From: DATEVL01 sp035471625
GTDB lineage: Bacteria > Chloroflexota > Anaerolineae > Anaerolineales > E44-bin32
Direction: 5' to 3'
Length of the DNA: 5,496 nucleotides
NCBI GenBank assembly: GCA_035471625.1
Contig: DATIPT010000039.1
Coordinates: forward strand, 1-5,496
The position numbers and the translations under genes were made by a program. The notes below the pieces were generated by a model that was given only the letters and a program-made list of their open reading frames with translations, did not search any database and had not been told where the DNA came from. Shown one piece after another: positions 1-5,496 of this stretch. How positions within the stretch are numbered: the stretch's first letter is position 1; the number at the start of each line of letters is the position of its first letter.

Positions 1-598
1 CCCGGGCCGCGGGATCGTAGGGATTCGGGAGAGCCAGCAGCCTCGGATCTGGGCTTGTGAGCAAGTGTGTCTGCCCATGCAGGAAAGCCTCCGCCTGCAT
101 GTCATGATAGGCCGAGGTCCCGGGCCAGGAGACCCACATTCCTACGCTCGCATACCAGAGATAGCTCGCCGCAACCACAAGAAACGCACCCCAGGCCGCG
201 ATCAGGACCCGCATCCTTCGGTTTCCTAAGGTGGCGGCAAGGAAGGGGGACTTGAGGACCAGAGCTGCCCAGGCGCGCTGCGACGCTGCAACGGTCTGGC
301 GAATCCGACCGACACAAGGTGTCGCGTTGAGCGATTGAATAAAGTGCCAGGTCACTCCCTTGGCACGGGTCACGACCTGGGTTTGTTTGAGCCAGGTGAC
401 GGCCTGACCACCTGCAAGAAGGGCTCGGTCAAGCCATGCCAGGGCGACGGTCAGGATCCCTGCACCCAGCAGCAGTCTGCGCGAAGGCCCCCAGTCCTCA
501 TTCGAGTCAAGGCCGAGCTGTGGGGCGAACACGGCGGCAACGACCATGGCGAGCCCGACAACGACCAGTCCCCAGCGCGCGAGCGGACGGAGGTTCAA
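1..598 (-). CDS. Partial multi-pass membrane protein, putative GT-C glycosyltransferase-like (N-terminal ~199 residues; runs off left edge)
   Basis: The minus-strand frame from 598 to 2 is open throughout and reads as an integral membrane protein. Hydrophobic segments lie at about residues 9-24, 42-62 and 129-150 (the last begins MRVLIAAWGAFLVV). They are followed by an aromatic/acidic loop (TSAYHDMQAEAFLHGQ) and then a LLALPNPYDP motif. I recall the pattern 'FLxGQ...LL...P.P.LLALPNPYDP', after a membrane helix, from large bacterial membrane proteins related to glycosyl/mannosyltransferases; this is from memory, not a search. The start is the TTG at 596-598, giving MNLRPLARWG directly before the first helix, with a GGGG stretch upstream as a weak ribosome-binding site. 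No in-frame ATG or GTG occurs between 598 and the stop of the preceding gene. Other in-frame starts are ATG at 545-547, inside the first helix, and ATG at 212-214, which would discard two helices. The stop lies outside the window. The gene is confident; the family and start are moderate. Confidence 0.8.
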   Translation of the reverse strand, partial: MNLRPLARWGLVVVGLAMVVAAVFAPQLGLDSNEDWGPSRRLLLGAGILTVALAWLDRALLAGGQAVTWLKQTQVVTRAKGVTWHFIQSLNATPCVGRIRQTVAASQRAWAALVLKSPFLAATLGNRRMRVLIAAWGAFLVVAASYLWYASVGMWVSWPGTSAYHDMQAEAFLHGQTHLLTSPDPRLLALPNPYDPAAR

Positions 599-683
599 GG
601 CGATACCCCGAGTGTTGTGTCCTGGTATCTCATCGTTGCTCTGAACCAGCCTGCCTGAGCGGGCGTCGGAGACGAAGGGGCGA

Positions 684-1262
684 CTAAGCCGGCTCCCCCT
701 TGAGGATCCCGTGTAGGAACCAGTACGCCGGTGGTGGGTAGACCGCTTGCAGGAACCCCTCCCAGATGAACCCGTCTGGCTCCAAGAGTAGCCGGATGGC
801 CTGATCCGCTTGTCGGATGGCGCCACGAAGGGTAGAAGCCGCGTCCTCTTTCAGCCGTTCCAACAGCCTCTCCAGCGCGACGCGATGTCGGACTTCGGCC
901 GGATAGCGGGCCGCCTCGCGCCGGGAGTCTAGCAAATCCCTCGCGTAGGCGTTCCACAAGTTCGCGCGCTGCCGGGCCTCAGCCATCGCCTTTCGATCCA
1001 GCGCAGCGGGAACCTTTGAAGAGATCGCTTCCCAACGCCGCAAGAGGCCTGCGGCGCGCGCCCGATCGGCTTGGGAGAGGGGCACCTCCGTGGCGCCGAG
1101 GACATCCGCGGCCAGGATCAAGGTCCCAAGGCTCAGATCCTGGCGGGGTAGCAAAGACAAACCGCCCAGCGAGCGGAAGACGTCGTCAGAAAGAAGGAAG
1201 GGCTCGACCTGGTCGACGGCTTCGGCGAACCAGGTGAGCTGTTGCTCAGCCTGGATCCGCAC
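684..1262 (-). CDS. Conserved-looking all-helical protein of unknown function (192 aa), partner of the response regulator
   Basis: I do not recognise a named domain. The protein is predicted largely helical and soluble, with no signal peptide or membrane segment. Three parts stand out: an N-terminal segment with FLLSDDVFRSLGG (about 22-34) and a leucine-rich LSLGTLILAADVLGA (43-57); a central charged helical region with RRWEAISSK (75-83) and NLWNAYARDLL (101-111); and a RYPAEVRHRVALERLLERL region (119-137), ending with an aromatic, proline-containing tail (VYPPPAYWFLHG). I have an impression of similar hypothetical proteins in Chloroflexota, which a search would have to confirm. The GTG start at 1260-1262 is the only usual start codon between the in-frame stop at 1302-1304 and the body of the protein. 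It lies inside the end of the response-regulator gene, a 17-nt overlap implying co-transcription and probable translational coupling. A role with the receiver protein is inferred from this arrangement only. Confidence 0.85.
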   Translation of the reverse strand: MRIQAEQQLTWFAEAVDQVEPFLLSDDVFRSLGGLSLLPRQDLSLGTLILAADVLGATEVPLSQADRARAAGLLRRWEAISSKVPAALDRKAMAEARQRANLWNAYARDLLDSRREAARYPAEVRHRVALERLLERLKEDAASTLRGAIRQADQAIRLLLEPDGFIWEGFLQAVYPPPAYWFLHGILKGEPA

Positions 1263-1647
1263 CGGATCCGGCTCGGTGGAGGGCCTCGGCGATGGTGTCG
1301 ATCAACTGGCCGCGGGAAGCCGGCTTCACCAGATAGCCGACGGCGCCAAGCCGTTCGCCCGTCTCGCGGTCCTCCGGCCGGCCGCGGGCCGTCAGGATCA
1401 CGACCGGGGTGCTGGCTGAGGCGCCCTTAAGCTCCTGCAGGCTGCGCATGAGATCGAACCCCGAGAGGTCCGGCATCATCACATCGAGCAGGAGCAGGTC
1501 GTAGGCGTTGTCGAGGGCCATCCGCAGGCCCTCCTGCCCGCTGCGGGCAGTCTGGATCTCGAAGCCGGCCGTCCGAAGGGTCAGTTCGAGCAGTCCGACG
1601 GTGTCGGGCTCATCATCGACGACGAGAATCCGGGAGGGGGAAGCCAT
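1246..1647 (-). CDS. Stand-alone response regulator receiver (CheY-like) protein
   Basis: At 133 residues this is a single receiver domain with no output domain. All the signature residues are present: the acidic pair D11-D12 in ILVVDDEP, the phospho-acceptor D55 in LLLLDVMMPDLSG, T86 in VVILTA, and K108 in the YLVKPA motif that ends beta-5. The tail after about residue 125 (AGSGADPG) is short and disordered. Such proteins take phosphate from a histidine kinase and act by binding a partner protein, so the kinase and target must be encoded elsewhere; the overlapping downstream gene is the obvious candidate partner. The ATG at 1645-1647 fits the normal start of the fold (MASPSRILVVDDE). No Shine-Dalgarno sequence precedes it (AATAGCCGCCC-ATG). 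Instead a -10-like hexamer ends only 8 nt before the ATG, suggesting a leaderless message. The gene lies 47 nt after the pdhC stop. Confidence 0.95.
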   Translation of the reverse strand: MASPSRILVVDDEPDTVGLLELTLRTAGFEIQTARSGQEGLRMALDNAYDLLLLDVMMPDLSGFDLMRSLQELKGASASTPVVILTARGRPEDRETGERLGAVGYLVKPASRGQLIDTIAEALHRAGSGADPG

Positions 1648-1655
1648 GGGCGGCT

Positions 1656-1684
1656 ATTGTATACCGGCGACGAATGCTCGCCAA
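1656..1684 (-). promoter_or_regulatory. Predicted promoter of the response-regulator gene (leaderless configuration)
   Basis: On the minus strand a -35-like TTGGCG (1679-1684) is separated by exactly 17 nt from a -10-like TACAAT (1656-1661, 5 of 6 matches to TATAAT). Only 8 nt separate the -10 from the ATG at 1645-1647, so transcription would start at or within a base or two of the start codon. A small inverted repeat, GGCGA/TCGCC with a 7-nt loop (1666-1682), overlaps the -35 and spacer and could be an operator or chance. There is no T-tract, so it is not a convincing terminator for pdhC. The call rests on sequence match and spacing only. Confidence 0.5.
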
Positions 1685-1694
1685 CCCAAGCGGG

Positions 1695-2942
1695 CTAGAG
1701 GAATAGGCGGACCGGGTGCTCGAGGTAGGTCCGCAGATGCTGCAGCCAGCGGGCCGCTTCGGCACCGTCCGTGACTCGGTGGTCGGCCGAGAGCGTCACC
1801 CGCATCCGCCATCCAGCTACCACCGCACCGGCCTCGACGACCGGAACCTGTCGGACCGAGCCGACAGCCAGGATCGCCGTCTCCGGCGGGTTGATGATGG
1901 CGATGAACTCGTCGACATCGAACATCCCCAGGTTGGAGACGGTGAACGTCGCGCCCTCAATGTCGTCCGGCCGGACCCGGCCATCCCGGGCCCGGAATGC
2001 CATTTCGCGGATCTCGGCCGAGATCGTCGGAAGGGCCTTGGCGTCTGCGTCGCGCACGATGACCGTAAGCAGTCCGCCTTCGACCGCCACCGCCGAGCCG
2101 ACGTTGACGGCGGCGTAGCGCACGATCTTGTCGCCGTCGAGGGAGGCGTTGAGGGCCGGGAAGGCCCGTAGCGCCAGGGCGCTCGCCCGCACGACGAAAT
2201 CGTGGAACGACAACCGGGTCTCCTCGGGAAGTGCGGCGTTGGCCTCCGCACGCAGGGAAACGAGCTGGGCGGCGTCGATGTCGGCCGTGAGATAGAAATG
2301 CGGGACCTGCTGCTTGGCGGCGACCATCCGCCGGCCGATCGCCTGACGAAGCCGACTTGCCGGGATGACTTCGTCGCGTTCTGGGCGCGGGGGTAGGGTC
2401 ACGCTTGGGGCCGACGGGACCCGCGCCCCCGTAGGGGTTGTTCCCGTCTGCAAGGCGGCAGAGATGTCCCTCTTGGTCACCCGGCCGCCTGGGCCGCTGC
2501 CGCGAATCCGGCTCAGATCGAGCGCGTGCTCGGCCGCCATCCGCCGAGCCAGCGGGGAGGCGCGCACGCGTCCGCTCGCCTCCGCAACGGGAGGCTGGGC
2601 GGGCGGGGCGACTGGGGCCGGCGCCGGCGACGCCGCAGGCTTCGGCTGCTCGGCGGCCTGCGTCGCACCTTCGGCCAGCTCCGGAAGCGAATCGATCGGC
2701 TCGTCCGGCGTGCCGAGCACGGCGATCGGCGTTCCGATCGGGACCGCCGTCCCTTCCTGCACGAGGAGCTTGCGGACAGTTCCGGATTCGACGGCCTCGA
2801 CTTCGACCGTCGCCTTGTCGGTCTCGATCTCGGCCAGGATCTCGCCCTTCTCGACCGCCTCCCCGACGGCGCGCACCCACCGGACGAGGGTGCCTTCGGC
2901 CATGTCGAAACCGAGCTTGGGCATGCTGACGACGGTCGCCAT
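1695..2942 (-). CDS. pdhC: Dihydrolipoamide acetyltransferase, E2 component of pyruvate (2-oxo acid) dehydrogenase
   Basis: This E2 forms the core of the complex and transfers the acetyl group from lipoyl-lysine to CoA. Domain order is canonical. One N-terminal biotinyl/lipoyl domain (about 1-78) carries the lipoylated K43 in EIETDKATVEVEA. An Ala/Pro linker follows (about 92-122), then the peripheral-subunit-binding domain (about 125-163: RASPLARRMAAEHALDLSRI, GSGPGGRVTKRDI). A second linker leads to the C-terminal acyltransferase domain (about 190-415), with the active-site motif DHRVTDG (H388, D392). At 415 residues with one lipoyl domain it is a compact bacterial E2. The ATG at 2940-2942 overlaps the pdhB stop by one base (TGATG), with GGTGG just upstream, indicating coupled translation. 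The operon context points to pyruvate, but branched-chain 2-oxo acid or acetoin E2s share this architecture, so substrate is inferred. The gene ends with TAG at 1695-1697. Confidence 0.95.
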   Translation of the reverse strand: MATVVSMPKLGFDMAEGTLVRWVRAVGEAVEKGEILAEIETDKATVEVEAVESGTVRKLLVQEGTAVPIGTPIAVLGTPDEPIDSLPELAEGATQAAEQPKPAASPAPAPVAPPAQPPVAEASGRVRASPLARRMAAEHALDLSRIRGSGPGGRVTKRDISAALQTGTTPTGARVPSAPSVTLPPRPERDEVIPASRLRQAIGRRMVAAKQQVPHFYLTADIDAAQLVSLRAEANAALPEETRLSFHDFVVRASALALRAFPALNASLDGDKIVRYAAVNVGSAVAVEGGLLTVIVRDADAKALPTISAEIREMAFRARDGRVRPDDIEGATFTVSNLGMFDVDEFIAIINPPETAILAVGSVRQVPVVEAGAVVAGWRMRVTLSADHRVTDGAEAARWLQHLRTYLEHPVRLFL

Positions 2943-3913
2943 CAGACCACCCGCCGCACGGCGGCGATGATGTCGTCAGCCTTCGGCAGCGCCGCCTGCT
3001 CGAGGTCGCGGTTGTAGGGCAGGGGGACTTCCATCTGGGCAACGCGCTCGATCGGCGCGTCGACGTCGTCGAACGCTTCCTCGTAGATCCGGGCCGCGAC
3101 CTCGGAGCCGATCCCGTAGGAGCGCCAGCCCTCCTCCGCGATCACCGCCCGGTTGGTCCGGCGAAAGGACTCGAGGACCGGCCCCATGTCGAGCGGGCGC
3201 AGCGAGCGCAGATCGACGACCTCGGCCTCGATCCCTTCCCGCGCCAGGGCGTCGGCCGCCTGAAGGGAAACTTGAAGCATCTTCGAGTAGGTCACGATCG
3301 TCACATCGCGCCCTGGACGCTGGATCTTGGACACGCCGATCGGCTCGAGGTACTCGCCTTCTGGGACCTCGCCCTTGGCCTGGTACAGGGTGGCGTGTTC
3401 GATGAAAAGGACCGGGTCCTCGGAGCGAATAGCCGCCTTGAGGAGGCCCTTGGCATCGTGCGGGGTCCCCGGTGCGACGACCTTCAAGCCGGGAAAATGC
3501 GCGAAGACAACATCCGGGGTCTGGGAATGGGTGGCGCCCAGTTGACGCCCGCCGCCGCCGACAGCGCGGATGACAACCGGTGCCGTGATCTGGCCGCCGA
3601 ACATGCTTCGCAGCTTGGCCGAGTGATTGACGATCTGATCCATCGCCAGGAAGGCGAAGTTGATCGTCATCAGCTCGGCCACCGGCCGCAGGCCGGCCAT
3701 GGCGGCGCCGTTGGCGGCCCCGACGATAACGCCCTCGGCGATCGGCGTATCCAGCACGCGCTCCGGGCCGAAGTGGTCAAAGAAGCCCTTGGTGACGGCG
3801 TACGTGCCGCCCCACACGCCAACTTCCTCGCCCATGATCAGGACGCGCGGGTCACGCTCCATCTCCTCCCAGAGCGCCTGTGAGATCGCTTCTCGAAATG
3901 TGAGGATGGCCAT
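2942..3913 (-). CDS. pdhB: Pyruvate dehydrogenase E1 component, beta subunit
   Basis: E1 beta pairs with E1 alpha in the thiamine-diphosphate-dependent alpha2beta2 decarboxylase that passes the acyl group to E2 lipoate. At 323 residues it has the usual length without the extra N-terminal lipoyl domain found in some alphaproteobacterial PdhB proteins. Visible hallmarks are GEEVGVWGGTYAVTKG near the N-terminus (28-43), DTPIAEG with the cofactor-activating Glu E60, the AELMTINFAFLAMDQIVN segment (79-96), GGGGRQLGATHSQ with the active-site His H129, and the C-terminal transketolase domain (about 200-320) with VVDLRSLRPLD and EEGWRSYGIGSEVAARIYEE. The ATG at 3911-3913 starts 2 nt after the pdhA stop and the stop overlaps the pdhC start, so the subunits are almost certainly made from one transcript. 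AcoB (acetoin dehydrogenase) is the main alternative name. Confidence 0.96.
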   Translation of the reverse strand: MAILTFREAISQALWEEMERDPRVLIMGEEVGVWGGTYAVTKGFFDHFGPERVLDTPIAEGVIVGAANGAAMAGLRPVAELMTINFAFLAMDQIVNHSAKLRSMFGGQITAPVVIRAVGGGGRQLGATHSQTPDVVFAHFPGLKVVAPGTPHDAKGLLKAAIRSEDPVLFIEHATLYQAKGEVPEGEYLEPIGVSKIQRPGRDVTIVTYSKMLQVSLQAADALAREGIEAEVVDLRSLRPLDMGPVLESFRRTNRAVIAEEGWRSYGIGSEVAARIYEEAFDDVDAPIERVAQMEVPLPYNRDLEQAALPKADDIIAAVRRVV

Positions 3914-3915
3914 CG

Positions 3916-4923
3916 TCAGCTCTGTCCCGTGTCCGGCTGAGGGACCACCGGATCGGCGTAGATATCGCGGAAGAGTTCTTCGGGAGCCGGCTCGGGGCTG
4001 GACTCGGCGAACCGGACGGCGTCCTCAACCTCCTCTTCGACCTTGGTCTCCTCGGTGTCCAGTTCCTCGACCTTGATCTTCCGCTCCTCGATCAGGTGTC
4101 GACGGAAGATCCCGATCGGGTCATTCGCCTGGTATTTCTGGACTTCGTCGGAGGTCCGGTAGCGCTCGGGGTCGCCCATTGAGTGCCCCCGGAACCGATA
4201 GGTGATCACTTCGAGCAGGAAGGGACCGTTGCCGCGGACCGCCTCGAGCGCCTTCTCGGCGGCCTGACGGACCTCAAGGACGTCCATACCTTCGACCCGG
4301 GCGTTCGGCATGCCGTACCCCTCGGCCTTCTGGCGGATCTGGGAGACGGCCGAGGCGCGCTCCACGGCGGTCCCCATCCCGTAGAGATTATTCTCGCAGA
4401 CCCAGAGGACGGGAAGTCGCCATAGCATCGATAGGTTGAGGGCCTCATGGAAGTACCCGATGTTCGTGGCGCCGTCGCCGAAGAAGCAGATCGTCACGCC
4501 GGCCTCGCCGCGGTACTTGTCGGCCAGGGCCATGCCGGCCGCGAGGGGAAGGTGAGCGCCGACGATGGCATGGCCGCCCCAGAAGTTGTTCTCGACATCG
4601 GCGAGGTGCATCGAGCCGCCCTTGCCCTTCGAGGTTCCCGTGGCCTTCCCGAGGAGCTCCGCCATGACGGCCCGCGCCGACGTGCCGCAAGAAATCGCGA
4701 TCCCATGGTCCCGGTAGGCGGTAATGACCCGGTCCTCCGGACGCCGGACCGAAAGGATCCCGGTGCCGACGGCCTCCTGGCCGATGTAGAGATGCAGGAA
4801 GCCGCCGATCTTGCCTTCCTGGTAGAGGATCGCTGAACGCTCCTCCAGCCGGCGCACGAGAACCATCTCGTGATAGAGCCTAAGGAGTTCTTGCTTGTCG
4901 AGTTTTGAGTTGCCTGAAGCCAT
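3916..4923 (-). CDS. pdhA: Pyruvate dehydrogenase (acetyl-transferring) E1 component, alpha subunit
   Basis: E1 alpha carries the thiamine-diphosphate-binding half of the decarboxylase in the pyruvate-to-acetyl-CoA complex. At 335 residues it matches the compact bacterial E1 alpha family. Motifs in order are GGFLHLYIGQEAV (40-52), the YRDHG active-site segment with H73, KGKGGSMHL (99-107), and the ThDP/Mg signature beginning GDGATN (149-154) and closing at NN (178-179). Then comes the TYRFRGHSMGDPERYRT loop (241-257), equivalent to the phosphorylation loop of mitochondrial E1 alpha. The residues after about 275 form an acidic helical tail (EELDTEETKVEEEVEDAV) before FRDIYADP. The ATG at 4921-4923 is preceded by GGCGGTGAGGC, giving a usable Shine-Dalgarno. 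It is first in the operon and follows a promoter-like site and hairpin. Acetoin or branched-chain E1 alpha are less likely alternatives. Confidence 0.96.
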   Translation of the reverse strand: MASGNSKLDKQELLRLYHEMVLVRRLEERSAILYQEGKIGGFLHLYIGQEAVGTGILSVRRPEDRVITAYRDHGIAISCGTSARAVMAELLGKATGTSKGKGGSMHLADVENNFWGGHAIVGAHLPLAAGMALADKYRGEAGVTICFFGDGATNIGYFHEALNLSMLWRLPVLWVCENNLYGMGTAVERASAVSQIRQKAEGYGMPNARVEGMDVLEVRQAAEKALEAVRGNGPFLLEVITYRFRGHSMGDPERYRTSDEVQKYQANDPIGIFRRHLIEERKIKVEELDTEETKVEEEVEDAVRFAESSPEPAPEELFRDIYADPVVPQPDTGQS

Positions 4924-4980
4924 GCCTCACCGCCGCTTGTCTAACACCCAATCGCCCGGGGGAGGCGGTGGGCATCAGAA

Positions 4981-5000
4981 CGCCCCGGAGAGCCGGGGCG
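4981..5000 (-). other. Perfect GC hairpin at the predicted 5' end of the pdh transcript
   Basis: CGCCCCGG (4981-4988) and CCGGGGCG (4993-5000) form an uninterrupted 8-bp stem closing a 4-nt loop. On the minus strand it is followed by TTCTGATG, too few T residues for a strong intrinsic terminator, though it could weakly terminate the gene that ends at 5029. It begins about 6 nt after the predicted -10, so if that promoter is used the stem-loop would sit at the extreme 5' end of the pdhA message, as a stabilising or regulatory element. Its function is not determined. Confidence 0.5.
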
Positions 5001-5005
5001 CGCGA

Positions 5006-5032
5006 ATTATACCGCGAACGTCAGGCTGTCAC
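5006..5032 (-). promoter_or_regulatory. pdhA: Predicted promoter of the pdhABC operon
   Basis: The minus strand carries a perfect -10 hexamer TATAAT (5006-5011) and a -35-like GTGACA (5027-5032, 5 of 6 matches to TTGACA). The spacer is 15 nt, shorter than the ideal 17. The -35 overlaps the TGA stop of the upstream gene (5029-5031). Predicted initiation near 4999 gives a leader of about 75 nt before the pdhA ATG. AT-rich sequence is rare in this region, which makes the exact TATAAT stand out. Confidence 0.55.
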
Positions 5033-5415
5033 GGAGACGCGGGTAGCCCTCCTCCCCACACATCGACAACCGAGGTCGTCAGGTCGAACCCTGCCGGAAG
5101 GGGAAGCGCGAGCACGACGATGGCGCTCTCCCCAGGATCAAGGTCGGTGACAGACGCCCATGCTGCGCTGGCCACAGGCCCGGTCTCGCGCCGGACCACC
5201 GCCGAGACCGCCGCCGTCCGGACTCCTTCCGCCCCGGGAGCTCGGACCCGCACCCGAAGCATGAGTTTGCTGCCGACCGGTTCGTAGGCCACCACTTCCG
5301 TGGTGAGAGGAAGCGCGGTCTCCTCCGCAGGCATCCCGTCCGTGAAAACCATCCACTCGAGGTCCGTAGGGGATGCGCCGGACTCGAGTGATGGCCTCGG
5401 GATCAGGAGCGTCAC
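5029..5415 (-). CDS. Hypothetical beta-rich protein, FxLYD/Ig-like domain (128 aa), probably the C-terminal part of a longer protein
   Basis: The frame begins at the GTG at 5413-5415 (MTLLIPRP) and ends with TGA at 5029-5031. The body from about residue 37 to 120 has alternating hydrophobic strands (LMLRVRVRAP, TAAVSAVVRRE) and a DLDPGESAIVVLALPLP segment. This resembles the end of FxLYD/Ig-like extracellular domains, where a 'L.PGE' turn precedes the last strand. No signal peptide or membrane segment is present in this piece. Just upstream, in the same frame and separated only by a TAG codon, the sequence looks like the end of an identical domain, so the GTG may be an artefact of a broken frame rather than a true start. 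An AGGG 8 nt upstream could nevertheless act as a weak ribosome-binding site. Family assignment is by pattern only. Confidence 0.65.
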   Translation of the reverse strand: MTLLIPRPSLESGASPTDLEWMVFTDGMPAEETALPLTTEVVAYEPVGSKLMLRVRVRAPGAEGVRTAAVSAVVRRETGPVASAAWASVTDLDPGESAIVVLALPLPAGFDLTTSVVDVWGGGLPASP

Positions 5416-5424
5416 CGCGGCGCC

Positions 5425-5496
5425 CTAGTTCGGCGCAAGCGGCACCGGCACCTCGACCAAGTCGGCTGCGAGCCATCTTCCATCCTGCGCGACCAC
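5425..5496 (-). CDS. C-terminal end of a truncated ORF (23 codons visible), probably the upstream half of the same tandem-domain protein
   Basis: From the right edge the minus strand reads VVAQDGRWLAADLVEV, then PVPLAPN, then TAG at 5425-5427. The composition is protein-like (a 'DGRWLAA' turn followed by hydrophobic strands). It aligns without gaps to residues 73-95 of the 128-residue protein next to it, which is in the same frame. Either a separate gene ends here 9 nt before the GTG of the next, or one gene of tandem domains is interrupted by an amber codon. The start lies outside the window. Confidence 0.5.
   Translation of the reverse strand: MVAQDGRWLAADLVEVPVPLAPN

Noticed and set aside
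102..317. 71-codon minus-strand frame
   Set aside because: It is the wrong frame over the partial membrane protein, and its Cys/Gly/Arg-rich translation lacks any plausible fold.
335..687. Plus-strand frames in the left region (335-658 and 436-687)
   Set aside because: They run antisense to the membrane-protein frame, which has hydrophobic helices and a recognisable motif. The plus-strand translations are polar and featureless.
595..957. 120-codon minus-strand frame overlapping the 192-aa gene
   Set aside because: It is low in structure, Gly/Pro/Arg-rich, and out of frame with both the 192-aa protein and the membrane protein.
1666..1682. Inverted repeat GGCGA/TCGCC as a terminator after pdhC
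   Set aside because: It has only a 5-bp stem, a 7-nt loop and no following T-tract, and it overlaps the predicted promoter. At best it is an operator candidate.
2365..3017. Long plus-strand open frames opposite pdhC and the end of pdhB (up to about 200 codons)
   Set aside because: They are Arg/Ser/Ala-rich antisense shadows of a confidently identified E2 gene in a GC-rich genome. No domain is recognisable in them.
1957..3042. 361-codon minus-strand frame overlapping pdhC and pdhB
   Set aside because: It is a different frame over two well-supported genes, and its Arg/Gly/Pro-rich translation is typical of out-of-frame reading.
4953..4974. Possible second hairpin in the pdhA leader (GCCC...GGGC around CCCGGG)
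   Set aside because: The stem is only about 4 bp with a long loop, which is expected by chance in such GC-rich DNA.
5138..5476. 112-codon minus-strand frame at the right end
   Set aside because: It is a shadow of the beta-rich FxLYD-like frame. It is Gly/Arg-rich and spans the TAG region only because it is out of frame.

Overview
This is a GC-rich bacterial window in which every supported gene lies on the minus strand, so transcription runs from right to left. The low-complexity linkers, strong G/C third-position bias, alpha/beta-type pyruvate dehydrogenase genes and several proteins of unassigned function suggest a Chloroflexota or related environmental (probably metagenome-derived) lineage. 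That placement is an inference from protein style, not from a marker gene.

In transcription order: at the right edge (5029-5496) is the end of a beta-rich protein that looks like tandem FxLYD/Ig-like repeats. Its frame is cut by an in-frame TAG at 5425-5427, so it appears as a partial upstream piece plus a 128-residue ORF with a GTG start. Next comes a promoter-like sequence (-10 TATAAT at 5006-5011) followed by a perfect 8-bp GC hairpin at 4981-5000. This leads into the tightly packed pdhA-pdhB-pdhC operon (4923 to 1695), which encodes E1 alpha, E1 beta and the lipoylated E2 of a 2-oxo acid (most likely pyruvate) dehydrogenase. Key catalytic residues are present in all three subunits. No E3 (dihydrolipoamide dehydrogenase) gene is in view.

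Downstream of pdhC a short gap (1648-1694) holds a good -35/-10 pair placed so close to the next ATG that the transcript would be leaderless. That ATG opens a stand-alone CheY-like response regulator (1246-1647). It overlaps by 17 nt an all-helical 192-residue protein of unknown function (684-1262), a likely co-expressed partner.

After a gap of about 85 nt, the left edge (1-598) is occupied by the N-terminal part of a multi-pass membrane protein that runs off the window. It probably belongs to a GT-C glycosyltransferase-like family and probably starts with TTG. Its frame is open for the whole stretch, so the left 600 bases are not empty.

Functionally, the core is central carbon metabolism (pyruvate to acetyl-CoA). 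It is flanked by a signalling pair (receiver plus helical protein) with its own promoter and by cell-envelope or extracellular proteins. No mobile elements, CRISPR arrays, tRNA or rRNA genes were seen.
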